Assembly: GCF_002688565.1 (NCBI RefSeq)
Contig: NZ_CP024011.1
Span: 2,914,001 to 2,978,000 of the forward strand
DNA: 64,000 nucleotides
From: Acinetobacter sp. LoGeW2-3
Lineage (GTDB): Bacteria > Pseudomonadota > Gammaproteobacteria > Pseudomonadales > Moraxellaceae
Direction of reading: 5' to 3'
Shown here one piece after another: positions 19,555 through 28,328 of this stretch (position 1 is the first letter of the stretch; each line of letters starts with the position of its first letter). The notes below the pieces were generated by a model. It saw only the letters and a program-made list of their open reading frames with translations, made no database searches and was not told the DNA's origin. Position numbers and translations under genes: made by a program.

Positions 19555-20445
19555 ATGGATTCGGTATTTTTTGTCTTTTTATTGCCGGTACTACTGGCAA
19601 TATTAATGATGGGGTTAGGACTCGAATTACGCGTCAAGGATTTTATTCGCGTATTTAATTATCCTAAGGTGATCTTTATTGCCTTATTTACTCAGCTGAT
19701 CTTGCTGACCAGCCTAGCCTTTCTGATCTGTATCGTACTGAACTTACCGCCGCTACTGGCCGTAGGTTTAATGTTGCTTGCAGCTTCTCCAGGTGGCCCG
19801 ACAGCCAATCTCTTCAGTTACCTATATAAAGGTGATTTAGCCCTTAACTTCACCCTGACCACCCTTAATACCTTTATAACAATCTTCACACTGCCTTTTA
19901 TTGTTAATCTGTCCTTACAATTCTTCCTGAGTAATGATGAGCCCATCACCATGCCCGCCATGAAAATGGTGCAGCTGTTCTTAGTTATTTTAGTTCCAGT
20001 TCTATTAGGTATGGCATTACGTGCCAAATTCCCAAAACTCACGATCACTATCAGCCGGCCAATGCGTGTTTTCGCAATTAGCTGCCTGATTGCATTCTTT
20101 GTATTTGCAGTAATTCGGGAACGTTACAACCTGCTGGAGTATTTCAGCAGCATCGGAGTCGCAACTGTTATTTTCGGTTTTTCTAGCCTGTTTATTGGTT
20201 ATTGCTTGCCTTTGTTGCTTGGTATTCCAGACCGTCAGGCACGTGCCTGCACCTTTGAGGTAGGGATCCATAATACGGCTGTCGCTATCACCGTCGCTAT
20301 TTCTGTATTAGGCAATAATACCATTGCCATCCCTGCGGGCATCTATACGATCATCATGTACACTTTTGCGACTTTATTTGGCATTTTCCTAAGCCGTCAG
20401 CGAATCACTTATCAGGAATCCAAACAGCGTTTATCAGATTTGTAA
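19555..20445 (+). CDS. Bile acid:sodium symporter (BASS) family transporter, copy 1
   Basis: A 296-residue inner-membrane protein with about nine to ten hydrophobic segments. The BASS/SBF-fold signatures include the glycine-rich MMGLGLELRVKDF start, GLMLLAASPGGPTANLFSYL in the middle and a FEVGIHNTAVAITVA segment in the C-terminal half, the last two corresponding to the crossover helices of ASBT-type transporters. Known members carry bile acids, pantoate or other organic anions with sodium; the substrate cannot be read from sequence. It is followed 82 bases later by a paralogue in the same orientation. Confidence 0.88.
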   Translation: MDSVFFVFLLPVLLAILMMGLGLELRVKDFIRVFNYPKVIFIALFTQLILLTSLAFLICIVLNLPPLLAVGLMLLAASPGGPTANLFSYLYKGDLALNFTLTTLNTFITIFTLPFIVNLSLQFFLSNDEPITMPAMKMVQLFLVILVPVLLGMALRAKFPKLTITISRPMRVFAISCLIAFFVFAVIRERYNLLEYFSSIGVATVIFGFSSLFIGYCLPLLLGIPDRQARACTFEVGIHNTAVAITVAISVLGNNTIAIPAGIYTIIMYTFATLFGIFLSRQRITYQESKQRLSDL

Positions 20446-20527
20446 CTGCGCTATGTAAACCAAACTTTCCTCTGTATGCTGGACTGAAAAATAGATAAAA
20501 AAAGACAGTCAAATAAGGAGCATACAG

Positions 20528-21415
20528 ATGGATTCTGGCTTTATAACTATATTATTGCCGTTGGCACTTGCAATCATCATGATGGGGCTTGGGTTAGAAC
20601 TCACCCCGCGTGACTTTAGCCGTGTAACTAAACATCCCAAGGCCGTACTGATCGCGCTTTTCTGCCAGCTGATTATTCTGGTCGGAATCGCCTTTGCACT
20701 ATGTAAGCTATTAGCTTTACCACCACTACTCTCGGTCGGCTTGATGCTCTTAGCGGCTTCCCCAGGTGGAGCCACAGCCAACCTGTTTAGTTATCTGTTC
20801 AAAGGTGATCTGGCGCTAAATATCACCCTGACCGCAATCAACTCAGTCATTGCAGCGATTACCCTGCCTTTAATTATCAACTTTTCGATCATGCACTTTA
20901 TGCAGGATAGCCAGCAAATCGGCCTTCAGTTTGGCAAAATCTTGCAAGTCTTTGCAATTATCCTGATTCCAGTGGGAATCGGTATGTTGATTCGTCATTA
21001 TGCACCGGGTATCACAGCAAAATTAAACCGACCACTGCGGATTTTTGCTGTTACCTTCCTGGTACTCATTATTGTGGCAACGATTGTGAAGGAGCGCGCT
21101 AATATTAGTGAATACCTGACTCAAGTGGGTCTAGCGACTGCCTTATTCTGCATACTTAGTCTCGGCATCGGCTATCTGGTACCACGAATGCTTAACATTA
21201 ATAGTGCTCAAGCACGCGCTAGCGCCTTTGAAATTGGTATTCATAATAGTACGCTCGCCATGACCATTGCTTTAACTGTCATAGGCAGCTCAGCGGTAGC
21301 GATGCCAGCTGCGGTTTATTCTATTTTTATGTATATCTTTGCGGCATTTTTTGGAACCTTATTGAATCGACTAGCACCGCTACAGGTACAAAAACCACTG
21401 ACAAATATCGATTAG
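20528..21415 (+). CDS. Bile acid:sodium symporter (BASS) family transporter, copy 2
   Basis: A 295-residue paralogue of the preceding gene, recognisable along its full length (MMGLGLELTPRDF, GLMLLAASPGGATANLFSYLFKGDLALN, FEIGIHNSTLAMTIALTVIG). The same motifs occupy the same positions, so the pair arose by tandem duplication. The two have diverged in loops and in the C-terminal tail. AAGGAG lies just upstream of the ATG, and a hairpin terminator follows. Substrate unknown. Confidence 0.88.
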   Translation: MDSGFITILLPLALAIIMMGLGLELTPRDFSRVTKHPKAVLIALFCQLIILVGIAFALCKLLALPPLLSVGLMLLAASPGGATANLFSYLFKGDLALNITLTAINSVIAAITLPLIINFSIMHFMQDSQQIGLQFGKILQVFAIILIPVGIGMLIRHYAPGITAKLNRPLRIFAVTFLVLIIVATIVKERANISEYLTQVGLATALFCILSLGIGYLVPRMLNINSAQARASAFEIGIHNSTLAMTIALTVIGSSAVAMPAAVYSIFMYIFAAFFGTLLNRLAPLQVQKPLTNID

Positions 21416-21434
21416 ATAAAATTTAGCCCTTTTT

Positions 21435-21463
21435 AAAGGATGTCTTAGGCATCCTTTTTTTAT
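21435..21463 (+). terminator. Terminator after the second symporter gene
   Basis: AAGGATG (21436-21442) pairs with CATCCTT (21450-21456) across a 7-base loop and is followed by a T-run. Confidence 0.85.
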
Positions 21464-21549
21464 TTACACCCGCACAGCAATCAAGCCGCACAAAAACCGG
21501 AACTTCCGTTACAATAGCTTTTTGAAAAGATATACATAAGGTTATTTCT

Positions 21550-22452
21550 GTGAAGTGGTTACAAATTCATATTACGGTTGATCAGGCTCAGGTTGATTTC
21601 ACTGAAACATTACTCAGCTCGCTGGGTGCGGTGAGCGTGACCCTAGATGATGCTGAAAATCAGGATTTACTTGAACCACTTCCGGGTGAAACACCGTTGT
21701 GGAATAAAGTGATTGTTACCGGTATTTATGCACAAGAAGAAGGCGAAGAGATCGATGTTGATGCACTCGAAACCTTTATTCGTGCACAAATGCCTGAAGC
21801 ACCAATCCGTCATGAGTTCCTGGAAGATCAGGCTTGGGAACGTACCTGGATGGATACTTACGAGCCAATTCAGATTTCTGACAAGTTCTGGATCGTACCG
21901 GAATGGATGAAAGCACCTGAATCAGACGCGGTGAATATCAAGCTTGATCCAGGTTTAGCTTTCGGTACAGGTAACCATGCGTCGACTTTCCTATGCCTGC
22001 AATGGCTAGGCAAAACCGATGTCAAAGACAAGATCGTGATCGATTATGGCTGTGGTTCAGGCATTTTGGCTGTGGCTGCTCTGCTACTTGGCGCGAAAAA
22101 AGCATATGCAACAGATATCGATCCACAAGCAGTATTAGCAACTCAACAAAATGCTGAACTGAATGGTGTGCTTGATCGACTCTATGTAGGCTTGCCTGAA
22201 GAGTTCAATGAAGAACTTGGCCCGATTAAAGCTGACGTCTTTGTTGCCAATATCCTGGCAGGTCCACTGATGATGCTTGAGCCACACTTCGCAGAATTGG
22301 TAAAAGCTGAGGGTGAGTTCGCACTTGCTGGGGTGATTGAAGAGCAAGTTGCTGATGTTACTAGCATTTACTCTAATCATTTTGATATATTAGAAGTCGA
22401 AAAACGAGATGAATACTGGTGCCGTATTTCAGGTAAACGCCATAAGGACTAA
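21550..22452 (+). CDS. prmA: Ribosomal protein L11 methyltransferase PrmA
   Basis: SAM-dependent enzyme that trimethylates ribosomal protein L11. The 300-residue protein begins with GTG (MKWLQIHI), has the N-terminal L11-binding domain, the [14 protein letters not shown] motif, and the class I methyltransferase motif [20 protein letters not shown], with NILAGPL as the active-site region. It is followed 14 bases later by the zinc-ribbon DUF3426 gene, probably in the same transcript. Confidence 0.96.
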   Translation: MKWLQIHITVDQAQVDFTETLLSSLGAVSVTLDDAENQDLLEPLPGETPLWNKVIVTGIYAQEEGEEIDVDALETFIRAQMPEAPIRHEFLEDQAWERTWMDTYEPIQISDKFWIVPEWMKAPESDAVNIKLDPGLAFGTGNHASTFLCLQWLGKTDVKDKIVIDYGCGSGILAVAALLLGAKKAYATDIDPQAVLATQQNAELNGVLDRLYVGLPEEFNEELGPIKADVFVANILAGPLMMLEPHFAELVKAEGEFALAGVIEEQVADVTSIYSNHFDILEVEKRDEYWCRISGKRHKD

Positions 22453-22466
22453 AAAAGCGTAAATGT

Positions 22467-23345
22467 ATGAGTAACAAACGAACCCTCTGCCCGACTTGTT
22501 CCACAATCTACAAAGTAACGGTTGCTCAGTTAACTATTGCTCAGGGTATGGTTTGTTGTCCCAAATGCACCACGTCATTTAATGCACTTTCTCATCTGGT
22601 GACTGAACCTCAGGCTTCAGCCACCAATACCACGCCTGAAGCCACTGTTGAATCGCTTAATACAGTGCAAGGTGCTTCAGAATTTGATGCCGACTTATAT
22701 AACAGCAAAATTTCTTCACGTCTGAACAACCTGCTACATATTTTTGATGAAAAGGTCGAAAACTCGAATATTGACCTGAAAACCTATCTAAATAACCTGA
22801 ATTACTTTAGTACCGAGCCGATCAGTGCCCTACCAACCATGAACTGGGATGAAGATACGGATGACAAAAGCTCGCGCTCTGTAGTGCAATACGCTGGCTG
22901 GACAGCAATCAATGTACTATTACTTGCTGTATTGGTATTCCAGTTTTTCTGGTTTAACCCACAATACTTAAAGAATAGTCATGTGATGGGTACCGCATTT
23001 AATGCAGTGTGTGATGTATTCAACTGTTCCAATATGGAAGAACATTACAATCTGATTAATACCAAGAAGGTTAAGATCATTGCCCTAGATTCAAAGCAAA
23101 CCCAGTTCACAGGTGAACTGATCAATTATCATGACCGCAGTCTGGCCATGCCAATTTTACGTCTGGATTTAAAAGACAATGGTGTCATTACAGCTTCTTA
23201 TACACTTTCACCTTCTGAATACCTGATTGAAAGTTTAGTCCGCATTGAACGCATTCCCCAAAATAGTCCTTTTAAATTTGACTTTAAGGTTCCAGTCGAG
23301 CGAAAAAGTTTCGATAGTTATACTTTAGAAATAATTCGCCCATAA
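22467..23345 (+). CDS. Zinc-ribbon (MJ0042-type) plus DUF3426 membrane protein
   Basis: A 292-residue protein. Residues about 8-40 form a zinc ribbon (CPTC and CPKC pairs, CPTCSTIYKVT ... CCPKCTTSF). An acidic linker, one transmembrane helix (about 145-165, WTAINVLLLAVLVFQFFWF) and a periplasmic DUF3426-type domain follow. Proteins of this build are common between prmA and fis or dus genes in gammaproteobacteria. The topology suggests a cytosolic zinc finger tethered to a periplasmic sensor or binding domain; function is not established. Confidence 0.85.
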   Translation: MSNKRTLCPTCSTIYKVTVAQLTIAQGMVCCPKCTTSFNALSHLVTEPQASATNTTPEATVESLNTVQGASEFDADLYNSKISSRLNNLLHIFDEKVENSNIDLKTYLNNLNYFSTEPISALPTMNWDEDTDDKSSRSVVQYAGWTAINVLLLAVLVFQFFWFNPQYLKNSHVMGTAFNAVCDVFNCSNMEEHYNLINTKKVKIIALDSKQTQFTGELINYHDRSLAMPILRLDLKDNGVITASYTLSPSEYLIESLVRIERIPQNSPFKFDFKVPVERKSFDSYTLEIIRP

Positions 23346-23350
23346 TATTG

Positions 23351-23430
23351 AAAAAAACTATTAAAAAAACAAAAAAAAACTAAAAAAAATGCAGTTTTCT
23401 TGCTCACTTTTGCCTAGACAATGGTATTAT
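23351..23430 (+). promoter_or_regulatory. Strong rRNA-like promoter region upstream of fis
   Basis: An extended -10 element (TGG then TATTAT, 23425-23430) is preceded by TTGCTC (23400-23405) at a 19-base spacing and followed by the GC-rich discriminator ACGCGCC. From 23351 to 23389 there are four A-tracts of 7-9 bases spaced about 10-12 bases, in the place of an UP element. GC-rich discriminators are typical of stringently controlled promoters. The transcript start is predicted near 23437. Confidence 0.55.
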
Positions 23431-23436
23431 ACGCGC

Positions 23437-23746
23437 CACGAAAGCTATGTGCTGCCAACTCCTCGCGACTTTTTCACTAAAAATACAGTCTTGCCTAATG
23501 CGCTTATTCATTAATGCGTATCGAGCAGATTTTTTTGTGTTAATTTTGGCCAGTAACAAAAATTTAACTATTGTTACGCTTATTTTTCGACCAATTCGCA
23601 CAGATGTGGCAAGCTACTAAGCTCAATGTAATGACCAAGTTTTAGAACTCCAGTTTTAGGATCTAAAATGGAGTTCATTTCAATTTCTAGACCACTTTTA
23701 TATATCGCTTTACCCAAGTGATATTTGATTTTTCGGATTAATTCGC
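23437..23746 (+). other. Long structured leader (or small RNA) before fis
   Basis: This 400-base spacer has no coding frame I would defend. If the promoter above is used, about 310 bases precede fis. Two clear hairpins lie in it. GTAACAA (23553-23559) pairs with TTGTTAC (23571-23577), followed by GCTTATTTTT, which could act as a weak terminator. AACTCCAGTTTTAG (23646-23659) pairs with CTAAAATGGAGTT (23663-23675), 13 pairs with one bulged G and a 3-base loop. A short RNA ending near 23588 is an alternative. Confidence 0.45.
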
Positions 23747-24016
23747 ATGAATAGCAAATCTCCTATTTTTACTGCACAATCTGATGTCGCTCTTCGTATT
23801 CACGTAGATCGCGCAGTTCGCCACTACTTTGCACAACTGCAAGGCGAGCAACCTTCTCAGGTGTATGACATGGTGCTAGCAGAAATGGAGAAGCCTCTTC
23901 TATCTGTAGTTCTAGAATATACGCGTGGTAACCAGACCCGCGCTGCTGAAATTCTCGGCTTAAACCGTGGTACTTTACGTAAAAAGTTAAAAGCACACGG
24001 TTTAATGAGTGAATAA
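23747..24016 (+). CDS. fis: Fis-family DNA-binding protein
   Basis: A small nucleoid-associated protein and transcription factor. It has 89 residues, slightly shorter than E. coli Fis (98). The N-terminal part holds the dimer helices ([36 protein letters not shown] in outline), and the C-terminal helix-turn-helix is [20 protein letters not shown]. It lies downstream of the prmA and DUF3426 genes but behind its own strong promoter, and ends in its own terminator. The resemblance of its helix-turn-helix to the NtrC C-terminus is expected from common ancestry. Confidence 0.93.
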   Translation: MNSKSPIFTAQSDVALRIHVDRAVRHYFAQLQGEQPSQVYDMVLAEMEKPLLSVVLEYTRGNQTRAAEILGLNRGTLRKKLKAHGLMSE

Positions 24017-24021
24017 ATGAT

Positions 24022-24054
24022 AAAATGCTTGCGTTAATCGCAGGCATTTTTTTT
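24022..24054 (+). terminator. Terminator after fis
   Basis: AAAATGCTTGCG (24022-24033) pairs with CGCAGGCATTTT (24039-24050) with one G-T pair and a TTAAT loop, followed by T8. Confidence 0.9.
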
Positions 24055-24110
24055 GACTGTAAATTAGCTATTTAGATTTAATCTGTTCCTTGGTAACTGT
24101 GACGAAGATC

Positions 24111-25685
24111 ATGACTATTAAACGCGCTTTAATCTCTGTTTCTGACAAAACCGGTATTGTCGAATTTGCACAAGACCTTGCTGCTCTTGGGGTAGAAATT
24201 TTATCTACAGGTGGTACATACAAATTGTTGAAAGACAATGATGTCGCTGTAGTCGAAGTTTCGGAGCACACTGGTTTCCCAGAGATGATGGACGGCCGTG
24301 TAAAAACACTACATCCGAAAATTCATGGTGGCATCCTGGCTCGTCGTGGTCTAGACGAAGCTGTGATGGCTGAACACAACATCGATGCGATCGATCTTGT
24401 CGTTGTTAACCTGTATCCATTTGCTGCAACTGTAGCGAAACCAAACTGTTCACTGGCTGATGCGATTGAAAATATCGACATCGGTGGTCCAACAATGGTC
24501 CGTGCTGCTGCGAAAAACCACGCATCTGTTGGTATCGTGGTAAATGCTGCTGACTACGCAACTGTAATTGCTGAGCTTAAAGCTGAGGGTGCTTTATCTT
24601 ATGCAACCCGTTTCGACCTTGCTGTTAAAGCATTCGAACATACTGCTCAATACGACGGTATGATCGCATCTTACTTGGGCGCTCGCGTAGGTAAAGAAGA
24701 AGGTCAGGCAGATAAATTTGCGCGTACTTTCAATACTCAATTGAACAAAGCTCAAGACTTACGTTACGGTGAAAACCCACATCAGTCTGCTGCGTTCTAT
24801 GTAGATCCAGCTGCGAAAGAAGCTTCTGTTGCGACTGCTAAACAGTTACAAGGTAAAGAATTATCTTATAACAACATCGCTGACACTGACGCTGCACTTG
24901 AATGTGTTAAATCATTTTCGAAACCTGCTTGTGTGATTGTAAAACACGCGAACCCATGTGGCGTTGCAGTATCTCTGGACGGTATTAAAGCAGCTTATGA
25001 TCTTGCATATGCAACGGATCCAGAATCTGCATTCGGTGGCATCATTGCATTCAACCGTGAATTAGACGTTGCAACTGCGCAAGCAATTGTGGATCGTCAA
25101 TTCGTTGAAGTAATCATTGCACCAAGCGTTGCTGACGGTGTACTTGACGTGACTGGCGCGAAGAAAAACGTCCGTGTACTTGTATGTGGCGAACTTCCGA
25201 AGATTGACGAACGTGCTGCACAGCTTGACTACAAACGCGTAAACGGTGGTTTACTGGTTCAAGATCAAGACTTGGGCATGATCACTAAAGATGACCTGAA
25301 AGTTGTGACTAAACGTGCACCAACTGAACAAGAAATCGATGACATGATCTTCGCTTGGAAAGTGGCGAAATACGTGAAGTCTAACGCGATTGTTTATGCG
25401 AAAAACCGTCAAACTATTGGTGTGGGCGCTGGTCAAATGAGCCGCGTAAATTCTGCTCGTATTGCTGCGATCAAGGCTGAACATGCAGGTTTAGTGGTTG
25501 AAGGTGCAGTGATGGCGTCTGATGCATTCTTCCCATTCCGTGATGGTATTGATAACGCTGCGAAAGCAGGTATCAAATGCATTATCCAACCGGGTGGTTC
25601 AATGCGTGACGAAGAAACAATTGCAGCAGCTGATGAAGCTGGTATTGCAATGGTATTCACTGGCATGCGTCATTTCCGCCACTAA
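24111..25685 (+). CDS. purH: Bifunctional AICAR transformylase / IMP cyclohydrolase PurH
   Basis: Last two steps to IMP. The 524-residue protein has an N-terminal MGS-like IMP cyclohydrolase domain ([37 protein letters not shown]) and the larger C-terminal transformylase domain with [12 protein letters not shown] (catalytic Lys-His) and [14 protein letters not shown] start it at the ATG 24111; the frame extends upstream only to a TTG at 24090. purD follows after a hairpin, the usual purHD pairing. Confidence 0.97.
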   Translation: MTIKRALISVSDKTGIVEFAQDLAALGVEILSTGGTYKLLKDNDVAVVEVSEHTGFPEMMDGRVKTLHPKIHGGILARRGLDEAVMAEHNIDAIDLVVVNLYPFAATVAKPNCSLADAIENIDIGGPTMVRAAAKNHASVGIVVNAADYATVIAELKAEGALSYATRFDLAVKAFEHTAQYDGMIASYLGARVGKEEGQADKFARTFNTQLNKAQDLRYGENPHQSAAFYVDPAAKEASVATAKQLQGKELSYNNIADTDAALECVKSFSKPACVIVKHANPCGVAVSLDGIKAAYDLAYATDPESAFGGIIAFNRELDVATAQAIVDRQFVEVIIAPSVADGVLDVTGAKKNVRVLVCGELPKIDERAAQLDYKRVNGGLLVQDQDLGMITKDDLKVVTKRAPTEQEIDDMIFAWKVAKYVKSNAIVYAKNRQTIGVGAGQMSRVNSARIAAIKAEHAGLVVEGAVMASDAFFPFRDGIDNAAKAGIKCIIQPGGSMRDEETIAAADEAGIAMVFTGMRHFRH

Positions 25686-25705
25686 TTTTTAAGTATTAAA
25701 TTCCA

Positions 25706-25732
25706 GACCCTCCTTTTCGTAAGGAGGGTTTG
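25706..25732 (+). terminator. Terminator-like hairpin between purH and purD
   Basis: ACCCTCCTT pairs with AAGGAGGGT around a TTCG-type loop, followed by a short, interrupted T-run (TTTGTT). It may allow partial read-through to purD. Confidence 0.65.
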
Positions 25733-25832
25733 TTACATCAGTAGATTATTTAATATCTTGCTATAAGATGTTAAAAGATTTTTAAACCTCATTGGGTTTG
25801 TGGAATTTCATTTTCGAGGGAATTTTCTAAAG

Positions 25833-27116
25833 ATGAACATTTTAGTTTTAGGTAGTGGCGGCCGTGAACATGCACTTGCATGGAAAATCGCACAAGACGA
25901 TCAAGTAGCAAAAGTATTTGTTGCACCGGGCAATGCAGGCACCGCAACTGAAAATAAATGTGAAAATGTCACTTTGGACATTCTCGACAATCCTGCCATC
26001 ATTGATTTTGCAAAAAACAATGCAATTGAAATGATTATCGTGGGACCTGAAGCACCGCTGGTAAATGGTGTGGTAGATGCTTGCCGCGAAGCAGGTGTGA
26101 AAGTTTGGGGGCCTACTCAATTTGCTGCTCAGCTGGAAGGCTCTAAAGCATTCGCTAAACATTTCTTAAAACGTCATAACATTCCAACAGCTTTCTACGA
26201 TGTATTTACCGAAGTGGAAGCAGCAAAAGCATTTGTTGAAAAAAATGGTGCGCCAATTGTGATCAAGGCCGATGGCCTTGCTGCAGGTAAAGGCGTGATT
26301 GTTGCCATGACTAATCAGGAAGCATTTGATGCGATTGATGACATGCTGGCAGGCAACAAATTTGGTGATGCCGGTTCTCGTGTAGTCATTGAAGAATTCC
26401 TTGCTGGTGAAGAAGCATCTTTCATTTGTATGATTGATGGCGACAACATCCTGCCAATGGCAACTTCTCAAGATCACAAACGTATCTTTGAAGGTGACCA
26501 AGGTCCAAACACAGGTGGTATGGGTGCGTACTCTCCTGCTCCTGTTGTCACTGCTGATGTGTTTGAAAAAGCCATGAACGAGGTGATGCGTCCAACTGTT
26601 GAAGGTATGAAAAAAGACGGTCACGTATACACAGGTTTCTTGTATGCAGGTCTGATGATTGACGACAAAGGTCAACCAAAAGTGATCGAGTTCAACTGCC
26701 GTTTTGGTGATCCTGAAACTCAACCGATCATGATGCGTCTAAAATCATCTTTAGTTGATTTGGTTCAAGCAGGTCTTGAAGGTAATTTACCGAAAGAAGC
26801 TGAATGGGATGAGCGTAAAACTGTGGGGATCGTACTGGCATCTAAAGGCTATCCAGAAACTTCAAGCAATGGCGATGTGATTTCAGGCCTAGATACTGAA
26901 ATGACTGATGCGAAAGTATTCCATGCAGGTACGAAAGCCAATGAAAAAGGCGAAATCGTCACTGCGGGTGGTCGTGTGCTCTGTGTGACTGCACTAGGTA
27001 ATACCATTGGTGAAGCACAAGCGAAAGCATTAGAACTTTGTGAAAAAGTGACTTTTGACGGCGTTCAATACCGTAAAGATATTGGTTACCGTGCGATTGC
27101 ACGTGAAAATGCTTAA
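25833..27116 (+). CDS. purD: Phosphoribosylamine-glycine ligase (GAR synthetase) PurD
   Basis: ATP-grasp enzyme for the second step of purine synthesis. The 427-residue protein has the N-terminal NILVLGSGGREHALAWK motif, ATP-grasp segments (PIVIKADGLAAGKGVIVA), the signature DHKRIFEGDQGPNTGGMGAYSP and the metal-binding region IEFNCRFGDPETQ. The start at 25833 is the family start; the frame is open for 11 more codons upstream without a family match. Confidence 0.97.
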   Translation: MNILVLGSGGREHALAWKIAQDDQVAKVFVAPGNAGTATENKCENVTLDILDNPAIIDFAKNNAIEMIIVGPEAPLVNGVVDACREAGVKVWGPTQFAAQLEGSKAFAKHFLKRHNIPTAFYDVFTEVEAAKAFVEKNGAPIVIKADGLAAGKGVIVAMTNQEAFDAIDDMLAGNKFGDAGSRVVIEEFLAGEEASFICMIDGDNILPMATSQDHKRIFEGDQGPNTGGMGAYSPAPVVTADVFEKAMNEVMRPTVEGMKKDGHVYTGFLYAGLMIDDKGQPKVIEFNCRFGDPETQPIMMRLKSSLVDLVQAGLEGNLPKEAEWDERKTVGIVLASKGYPETSSNGDVISGLDTEMTDAKVFHAGTKANEKGEIVTAGGRVLCVTALGNTIGEAQAKALELCEKVTFDGVQYRKDIGYRAIARENA

Positions 27117-27141
27117 TTGTTTTTTTCTAAAATATTAAGTA

Positions 27142-27172
27142 AAGAGCCCTGCTGAATGCGGGGCTTTTTTTA
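27142..27172 (+). terminator. Terminator after purD
   Basis: AGCCCTGC pairs with GCGGGGCT (one G-T pair) around TGAAT and is followed by T7. Confidence 0.88.
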
Positions 27173-27251
27173 TAGTTAAGAATTTCAACTTTACTCATGC
27201 TTGGCTTTATAGTTTTATAAATAGCTAGATCACTAAATTCCATTTTTAGAA

Positions 27252-27791
27252 ATGTTAGAAACAGAACGCCTCATCCTCCGCCAATGGAAAGACTCCGACA
27301 TTGCCCCATCTATCCAAATGTGTGCAGATGATGAGGTCATGCGTTATTTTCCTGCCCCACTGACACCTGAACAAAGCCTACAGTTTATTGAAAAAGTTAC
27401 TCGACAGATTGATCAGTATGGTTGGGGTTTATGGGCAGTTGAACTTAAAGAGACTAAAGAATTTATTGGCTTTATTGGCCTGCAACCACAGCCTGATCTG
27501 TTTGAGTTTTCACCCTGTATTGAAATCGGCTGGCGACTTGCCAAAAAGTATTGGCATCGAGGTTATGCCACTGAAGGTGCACGTGCAGTATTGGATTACG
27601 CATTTACCACTTTAGGTTTGGATAAAGTTGTGTCTTTCACCGCCACAATCAATACGCCTTCTGAAGCGGTGATGAAAAAGATAGGTATGGTAAAGACTCA
27701 AGAATTTCAGCATCCAAAGCTGCCAGAAGATCACCCTTTATGTTGGCATGTGTTGTATGAGATCGATCAAAGCAATTATTCAAGTAAATAA
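27252..27791 (+). CDS. GNAT-family (RimJ/RimL-type) N-acetyltransferase
   Basis: A 179-residue acetyltransferase of the Acetyltransf_3 group. It starts with the typical LETERLILRQWKDSDI, and has the WRLAKKYWHRGYATEGARAVLDYAF segment carrying the acetyl-CoA pyrophosphate loop (RGYATE) and the later VVSFTATINTPSEAVMKKIGM motif. These proteins acetylate protein N-termini, small molecules or antibiotics; the substrate is not evident. It is a single gene with no clear operon partner. Confidence 0.88.
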   Translation: MLETERLILRQWKDSDIAPSIQMCADDEVMRYFPAPLTPEQSLQFIEKVTRQIDQYGWGLWAVELKETKEFIGFIGLQPQPDLFEFSPCIEIGWRLAKKYWHRGYATEGARAVLDYAFTTLGLDKVVSFTATINTPSEAVMKKIGMVKTQEFQHPKLPEDHPLCWHVLYEIDQSNYSSK

Positions 27792-28064
27792 GAGTTGATT
27801 TAAGTTATCCTTAATCATTCTTTAAAAAAGATCGTTCAGTAGCTTAATAAACTGGTAGATTTATCATGTTTATTCATTTTTATGATTTCTATTGGATAAA
27901 ATCTTATAAAGATCAATATTTAAGCATTTCATAATTCCGCCTTATCTTCAATAAAAATAATATATTGTATTCATTAATATTTTGATCATTTTCATCTAAT
28001 TTATATTCTATTAAAAAGATAAGTAAATAGTTTTTATCCACTATATCGAATAAATAATAATTGC
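27792..28064. other. AT-rich spacer with no recognised gene
   Basis: About 270 very AT-rich bases between the GNAT gene and the metQ control region. I see no coding frame, tRNA or clear terminator here. Confidence 0.6.
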
Positions 28065-28070
28065 TATGAT
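28062..28070 (+). promoter_or_regulatory. Predicted extended -10 promoter for metQ
   Basis: TGCTATGAT is a good extended -10 (TGn then TATGAT). The -35 position is weak (TATATC), as extended -10 promoters allow. The predicted start is near 28077, giving a leader of about 250 bases before metQ. Confidence 0.45.
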
Positions 28071-28164
28071 TGCGCCCATTCAGAGCACCAAATACGATTA
28101 TATCTTTTAAAAATCTCTATTTACTCTCTCCAAATAGAAAAATGATATAGCGGCTTGGTGAACT

Positions 28165-28274
28165 CTGACCCGATCGAATTAACGTGAACTGTTGCAGTAC
28201 ATTTGCATTTTCCCTGCCGGAGCCACATGCGACTCGATCTAAGGTCAGCTGAAAGTGTAATAAAACTCCACTTT
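28165..28274 (+). ncRNA. Candidate structured leader RNA (cis-regulatory) of metQ
   Basis: A closing stem of 12 pairs joins CTGACC-C-GATCGA (28165-28177) to TCGATC-TAA-GGTCAG (28234-28248). Within it, TTGCAT (28203-28208) pairs with ATGCGA (28227-28232, one G-T pair) and ACTG pairs with CAGT (28188-28198). A further hairpin AAAGTG/CACTTT (28252-28274) follows, about 55 bases before the metQ ATG. Position before a methionine-transporter gene suggests methionine or SAM sensing, but I do not see the conserved cores of the SAM-I, SAM-II, SAM-IV or SAH riboswitches. Structure is seen; function is inferred. Confidence 0.5.
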
Positions 28275-28328
28275 AACATGATCTTAAAATGCATATACTT
28301 TAGGCAACACGAGAATTAGGACATCTTT

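Noticed and set aside
23437..23590. 6S RNA or another known housekeeping RNA upstream of fis
   Set aside because: The region does not form the long open-bubble hairpin of 6S RNA, and I see no tmRNA, RNase P or SRP RNA signature.
28165..28274. metQ leader as a cobalamin, TPP or SAM-I riboswitch
   Set aside because: Short resemblances (CTGCCGGAG, ACCCGATC) exist, but the conserved core sequences of those families are missing or out of order.
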